The position numbers and the translations under genes were made by a program. Under the pieces are notes generated by a model that was given only the letters and a program-made list of their open reading frames with translations, was not told the origin of the DNA and did not search any database. From Diphasiastrum complanatum (Eukaryota; Streptophyta; Lycopodiopsida; Lycopodiales; Lycopodiaceae): a stretch of DNA of 64,000 nucleotides. The DNA lies in contig MU831570.1 of NCBI GenBank assembly GCA_029204225.1, forward strand, positions 99,845 to 163,844, in the 5' to 3' direction. Shown one piece after another: positions 59,461 to 64,000 of the stretch. Position 1 is the first letter of the stretch. Each line of letters opens with the position of its first letter.

Positions 59461-60004
59461 TTATGGACTCGGCTCATTACATTCGCCGCGTCCATTTACA
59501 TTTACTTTACTTTATGCATAAGCAGGCCTTTGGCCCTTTTTTATTCATTAGTGACACTTAGACTATATGGTTGGCCTTTGGCCTTATTACTCATTATTAG
59601 GCCATTTGGACATATTACTGGAGAGTGGGGGCCTTCTTGGAGGGCGCACTATTTTCCCACCCAGTTGGGCCCTAGCCACCGGAAGCTTTCCTTTTAGGGC
59701 TTCCTCTTGGCTATAAGTAGAGAAACTGTGTCATTTGTTATTCAGCTGATGATATTGATCTCTCTCTTTAGCCTCCTTAATCTCTCTCTTTCCTGCTTTC
59801 TAGGGTTAAGTCTTGCTTATGTGCTGCTTTCATAGCTTAAGTCTTGCTTATGTGATGCTTTCATAGCTTAGCTCTAGATCAGCTGTGGCTCTATTCGTAA
59901 CTGTACCATGCTATAGCAACCATCCTAGAGAAAGGGCCTTGGCAATTTGCGAGTAAATTTTTTGCGAGTTTTGTGAGTTTCTTTCTTGCCATGATTCTCT
60001 CAAC
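59461..60004 (+). repeat. Possible 3' LTR of gypsy-P
   Basis: Follows the purine run CCAAGGAGAG. It contains a TATA-like GGCTATAAGTAG near 59710 and a tandem GCTTAAGTCTTGCTTATGTG-type duplication near 59800-59870. It ends near TCTCAACA. No second copy is in the window. Confidence 0.4.
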
Positions 60005-60139
60005 AAAAAGATAGCACATGGTGTGCTGCTTTTTTTATGCCACTAATTCAATGTTTATTATTAAGAATTGTGGTTTGGTACATAGTTAAAAATCTCATAA
60101 TGAAATCCCAAACTAAGAAATTTTTTAAATTAAAAAAAA

Positions 60140-60370
60140 AATTTAACCTCTAAAGATTGCACGCTGGCATGCTACACGACTCAGCTAGAAAAAAAAATTC
60201 TAGCTAAATCGCCTACCACACCAGCGGGCCATCTTTGGAGGCTGCAAAATATTTTTTTCTATTTCACTTAGCACGCTAGCATGCTATCTTTGAAGGCTGC
60301 GAAAAAAATTTTCTAGCTATTTCACTTAGCACATCGACATGCTATGTTTGGAGGCTGCAAAAAATATTCT
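60140..60370. repeat. Degenerate minisatellite
   Basis: About three units combining a GCACGCTAGCATGCTA-like word, CTTTGAAGGCTGC, A-runs and TTCTAGCTATTTCACTTA. The rest of 60005-60759 is AT-rich with no gene. Confidence 0.65.
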
Positions 60371-60759
60371 GAAATCATGTTTTTACTCAAAATTTGGTTC
60401 TCAAATGTGTCAAAATATCTTTCCTATTTTATAATTTGAACTTTTCAGCCTTTCAAACCTATAATGTATCCACAAAAACACAATTTAATATCTTAAAAGT
60501 GGATATTGTTCATGACTGTGATGGTTTGATACCTGAATTGCCATATAGATTACACAGTTTGGTACTTGCATTATCACATAGACTATAGAATTTGTTTTAC
60601 ATGAGAAAGTTGAATGGTTGCAAATGAGTCATATGATACAGTGGCTCATGCTATGGCGTCACAATCTTTTGTGGCGTTGGAAAATGAAAAGCTAATTTTA
60701 ATATGTGACAAAAAAGGGAAAGTGAACACAATACCATAGAAGGAAGATTTGCTAGAGAT

Positions 60760-61350
60760 TGTCATGACACCTATCTATGGGAGATAGAATGGGGGGGAGA
60801 GGAATGGAGTGCGGAACAGCTCCCCCGGATGTGGGCTGCTACTGACTATCAGCAAGAACGATCTTGTCACAAGCAAGTCTCTCCAAGCTCGTGAATCCTA
60901 GAAGGCCGGTGTGTAGAATCCACCTCCCAACCATAGGCACCCCCTCCTTGAGTCCTTCTACCTGCTATTCCCGTCAATTGGCACATGGCATCCACCTGTG
61001 GGTGAGTGATCAGTCCACTTGGCATGCCTGGCCCCTGTGACCTGTGAATACTTAGTAACTCATAGGGTACCACCCCCGTGCCCCACCAAAGACCTGTGAC
61101 CCTCTTGGTCACCCCGACCACTTGCCGGCTAGCAACTCGTCACTGACGGCTAGGGTCCTGACGGTCAAGACACACCGCATCTTTGACAGCTTGTCAGGCG
61201 GCCACACCGGATCACTGCTCGTGACGCACCGGTCCCAACTTGGGACAGATGTCCTCGTCGGGGTCACCGACCCTTGCCAATACTAGGCCTAAGGCCCTTC
61301 GGTAACCGGTCGTGCCAAGATCATGATACAGCCGTAACTGGGATCTAACA
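60760..61350 (-). repeat. 3' LTR of gypsy-R
   Basis: The minus strand starts TGTTAGATCCCAG after a purine run and ends GTGTCATGACA at 60760, about 591 bp. It is GC-richer than its surroundings. There is no partner copy, so the outer end rests on TG/CA ends. Confidence 0.6.
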
Positions 61351-61365
61351 ATCCTTCCCTCCTCT
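61351..61365 (-). other. Polypurine tract of gypsy-R
   Basis: The minus strand reads AGAGGAGGGAAGGAT just before the LTR. Confidence 0.7.
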
Positions 61366-61790
61366 AGCAAGTCATCGGTTCTCGATGACAAACTCTGGGT
61401 AAGACTTCTGCAACGCCTGTCGCATCTCCCAGGAAGCATCTAAGTCCTGACAACGGATGCCCTTTCCAAATTACTAGATACTCTTGAGGGAGGCGATTAT
61501 GCAAGCGTCGCTCCCATCGATCTAGGACTCTTTCTGGCCCATAACCTATGGTGTCTTTCTCCTCTAGAGACACTAGACCTTCCACCAGGCTATCGCCCAT
61601 CGTGCAAACATTTCTTCAATTTGCTAACATGGAATATTGGATGCACCTTGCATCCCACCGATAGTCGTAGCTTATAAGCTACTTGGCTCACCTTCTTAAT
61701 AATCAACCATGGTCCACAATACCTACAAGATAACTTGGCGCACTTTCGTGTGCGTAGCACCTTCGACTTCGAAGGGACTAGTAGATACAC
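61366..61790 (-). pseudogene. Gypsy-R integrase tail and chromodomain
   Basis: Minus strand: LSCRYCGPWLIIKKVSQVAY and HPIFHVSKLKKCL form the GPY/F integrase tail. After a shift come GPERVLDRWERRLHNRLPQE and YLVIWKGHPLS, a chromodomain fold with the aromatic residues in the usual places. Confidence 0.8.
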
Positions 61791-62368
61791 CCAATCTCCA
61801 TTCTCAAGTCCCGATAGGTACGGTTCTCACGGGTATAACTCTCTGCCCTAGCTACAACCTTGGACAAGTTATCTCGTGCCATCTCTAGCTTTTGCTGCAT
61901 CTGTGCCAAAAACTCTACAGCACTAGGTACCCTAAACGGAATCTCTATGATCACAGGACTAAGTCGCCTGAAACCATAATTGAGCTCAATTGGACTCAAT
62001 CGAGTGGACGCATGTCGCTTATCATTGTAGGCAAACTCCAATAGCGGTAAATGCTTTACCCAGTCTGTTTGCGTACTACTAGCATATGCCCTAAGCATAT
62101 CTTCCAAGATCTGGTTCACTCGCTCTGTCTGACCATCCGTCTGAGGATGCTCAGAGCTACTCATCCGCAACTGTGTTTCCAGCTTGGCAAACACCTCAAT
62201 CCAGAAATTTCCCGTAAACTTGGGATCCTTGTTTGAAACAATGGACTTCGGAAGGCCATGTAACCTGACAATATTCTCAATAAACAACTCAGCAACTTGC
62301 GGAGCTGTGACCTTCTTGGTCGATGTGATGAAATGAGCCATCTTGGAAAACCTGTCTACCACTACCAT
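61778..62368 (-). pseudogene. Gypsy-R integrase core
   Basis: 196 codons open. The motifs are MVVVDRFSKMAHF (first Asp), KSIVSNKDPKFTGNFW, where SDRD is usual but the catalytic Asp is kept, and SSSEHPQTDGQTERVNQILE with the catalytic Glu. WVKHLPLLEFAYND follows. An upstream in-phase stop separates it from the zinc part. Confidence 0.87.
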
Positions 62369-62697
62369 AACGGAATTGAATCCCTTCTAGGTCTTGGGTA
62401 GCCCAACAATAAAACCCATAGAGATGCTTTCCCACCTTCCTGTAGGAATCTCGAGTGGATGTAGCAAGCCCGGAGGACTTACTCTCTCGGCCTTGTTCAC
62501 TCGACAAGTCGTGCAACGCTGGACATACTCTCTTACATCCCGCTACAATCGTGGCCAAAAATAATGCCTTCTTAAAAGCTCACTAGTCTTATCAATACCA
62601 AGGTGCCCTGCACAGGGACTATCATGGCAGTTATGAATTATCTTACGACGAAGATCCTTCACGTCTGGCACGAAAACTCTTCCATTTCTTCGCAGAA
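62369..62697 (-). pseudogene. Gypsy-R integrase zinc-binding region
   Basis: Minus strand: KIIHNCHDSPCAGHLGIDKT and RRHYFWPRL, then in a shifted phase CTTCRVNKAERV and PTGRWESISMGFIVGLP. This is the HHCC region and the entry to the core. It is fused at about 62697 to copia sequence. Confidence 0.8.
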
Positions 62698-62926
62698 ATG
62701 CTTTCCAATGCAAGATCCTGGGATTAGACATGAATTGACTCAATTTGCTAGTAGTGTATGCGAGATTTGGTCTGGTGCACAGCATGGCATACATTAAAGA
62801 TCCTAGTAGTGAATGATAAGGATACTTCAACAAGTTGAGTATCTCACTTTCGGTGTCGGCACAAGAAGGTTTGGTCAATATCATACCTGGATCCATTGGT
62901 GTATCAATTGGTTTGCAATCAGACAT
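62698..62926 (-). pseudogene. Copia-S RT-RNase H connection
   Basis: CKPIDTPMDPGMILTK, YHSLLGSLMYAMLCTRPNLA and SKLSQFMSNPRILHWKAF are the conserved connection blocks. The open frame continues without a stop into gypsy-R integrase. Confidence 0.85.
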
Positions 62927-63648
62927 TTAAAATTTTTATTACATTCTCTAGATATTTCTGCTGGCTAAGATAGATCTTCTTATGCAATCTATCTCTAGTA
63001 ACGTGTATTTCGGTCATGTCGAATTCCTTCGACAAATCACTCTTAGTAGTGTGCAGCAAGAATGTGTCGTTAGACAGAATAAGTGCATCATCTACAAATA
63101 GAGCTATGTAAACTGAATTGACACCTATGGTGTTTGGGAATAAACATTACAGTCAGCTGAATTGTTTGCAAAGCCTAATTAAATTAGATAAGCATTAATT
63201 CGTTCGAACCAAGCCCTTGCAGCTTGTTTCAAACCATAGATTGCTTTGTGCAGTTTGCATACTTTGTGCTCTTGGCCTTTGACTTCGAACCCTTTGGGGT
63301 TGGAAGGTGTACAGCTCCTCTTCGACATAGCCATTAATGAAGGTTGTTTTGACATCCATTTGATGCATTTCGAGGTCTCCGGCGGCTGCTAGTGCAATGA
63401 GAGTCCTGATTGACTGCAATTTGACAACAGGACTAAATATTTCTTGGTAATCCACACCCCTGGATTTGAGTGAATCCTTTGGCCACCAGCCTTGCTTTCC
63501 ATTTTGCAATGGAACCATCAGAGTTGATCTTCTTCTTGAAGATCCACTTGTTGTCGATAACTCTCTTTGTGAATGGGGGAAGTCGACCAAGGTCCAGGTC
63601 TGGTTCGACAAAAGTGAGTTGTACTCGCTTTCCATTTTTCACGGCCAC
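62927..63648 (-). pseudogene. Copia-S reverse transcriptase
   Basis: Pieces in several frames: [63 protein letters not shown] and [14 protein letters not shown]. The YVDD region near 63090 is disrupted by stops. Non-functional. Confidence 0.82.
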
Positions 63649-64000
63649 TTCACAGCATCCTTAGAGCTAATTGCTTCAGCTAGGGTCTCTGGATCTCCTG
63701 ATGAAGTCCAGAATGATTGAGGTGTGTACCCTCTCATGAATTGTTCGAGTTCTCGAAGATCTTCGAACAGTTGGTTGACCAGGTTCGAATGGTGTCCTCT
63801 TCTTGAATTTTCTCCAGATTTGCTCGAGCTAGCTTGATCTGGTTTGTCGACAGGTGTTGTCGGCTGCTCGGGCTTCTGTAGCTTCGGCTGCAGGTTCTGT
63901 AGAAGAGACATCACGAGTGGAAGATTCGATGCTGTGTAGAAATAGGATGAAATGACACATCATTTGTCGATGGTTGTTTAAAGTCATAGAATGCATCCTC
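63639..64000 (-). pseudogene. Copia-S integrase-RT linker
   Basis: 91 codons open: a proline-, serine- and lysine-rich, low-complexity segment (KPEQPTTPVDKPDQASSSKS), then RRGHHSNLVNQLFEDL and DPETLAEAISSKDAVKW, the block leading into RT. The window ends here. Confidence 0.65.

Larger units (their letters stand above)
60760..62697 (-). mobile_element. Gypsy-R, 5'-truncated chromodomain Ty3/gypsy element
   Basis: The minus strand runs from the integrase zinc region (62.69 kb) through the integrase core, GPY/F tail and chromodomain to a purine tract and 3' LTR. Everything upstream of integrase is absent. The left edge joins Copia-S in frame. Confidence 0.85.
62698..64000 (-). mobile_element. 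Copia-S, minus-strand copia element, truncated by gypsy-R and window end
   Basis: The minus strand has an integrase-RT linker (63914-63639), RT (63648-63000) and the RT-RNase H connection (62926-62698). RNase H is cut off at the gypsy-R junction. Confidence 0.83.

Overview
This window looks like plant nuclear DNA from a species with a large, repeat-rich genome. Almost all of it is retroelement sequence layered by nested insertion. The one recognisable host gene is the C-terminal half of PEX1, a peroxisomal AAA ATPase, on the minus strand at 37235-42704 with consensus GT-AG introns. The land-plant assignment rests on the intron-bearing PEX1 exons, Ty1/copia elements primed by initiator tRNA-Met, chromodomain Ty3/gypsy elements and a LINE. 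The exact lineage cannot be read from the sequence; a non-flowering plant is possible but is only a guess.

Layout. 1-11750: Copia-A, an old broken plus-strand element whose 3' LTR was split by Copia-B (4615-11045, 655-bp LTRs, 5-bp target duplication). Copia-B is nearly intact and has a single in-frame stop. 11751-12382: gag-protease scrap of another copia, the sequence that Copia-A entered. 12383-23211: Copia-D, an old minus-strand element broken by a 1.1-kb insertion (14187-15330) and by Copia-E (16883-21978). Copia-E is young and non-autonomous: it keeps one long Gag-protease frame but has lost the integrase core and most of the reverse transcriptase. 23212-24468: the 5' end only of Copia-F, with three 80-bp hairpin repeats in its leader. 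24469-33400: a mosaic of hairpin repeats, a gypsy RNase H scrap, broken Copia-I (minus) and the 5' half of gypsy-J (minus, LTR 31373-33358). 33400-37230: mostly unassigned, with a copia relic and a long CT/AC microsatellite.

37235-42704: PEX1 C-terminal half, six exons. 43260-48812: a LINE with ORF1, endonuclease, partial RT and a Cys/His tail. It is interrupted by the 5' part of gypsy-M (LTR 46076-46696, gag 47369-47738). 48813-50140: decayed, unrecognised coiled-coil and basic reading frames. 50615-53582: internally deleted Copia-O (minus). 54058-60004: gypsy-P (plus), split by the small non-autonomous Copia-Q (55527-58798, 460-bp LTRs). 60760-62697: 5'-truncated chromodomain gypsy-R (minus). 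62698-64000: Copia-S (minus), running off the window.

The retroelements do not form a pathway. Relative ages come from LTR divergence counted by eye: Copia-B, Copia-E and Copia-Q are young (about 0.6-1.3 percent), and Copia-A is older (about 4 percent). The sequences most worth a second look are Copia-E, a family of short hairpins with a fixed 61-bp arm offset, a CACACGTGTG palindrome shared by several unrelated LTRs and leaders, the unexplained frames at 48.8-50.1 kb, and the missing N-terminal half of PEX1.
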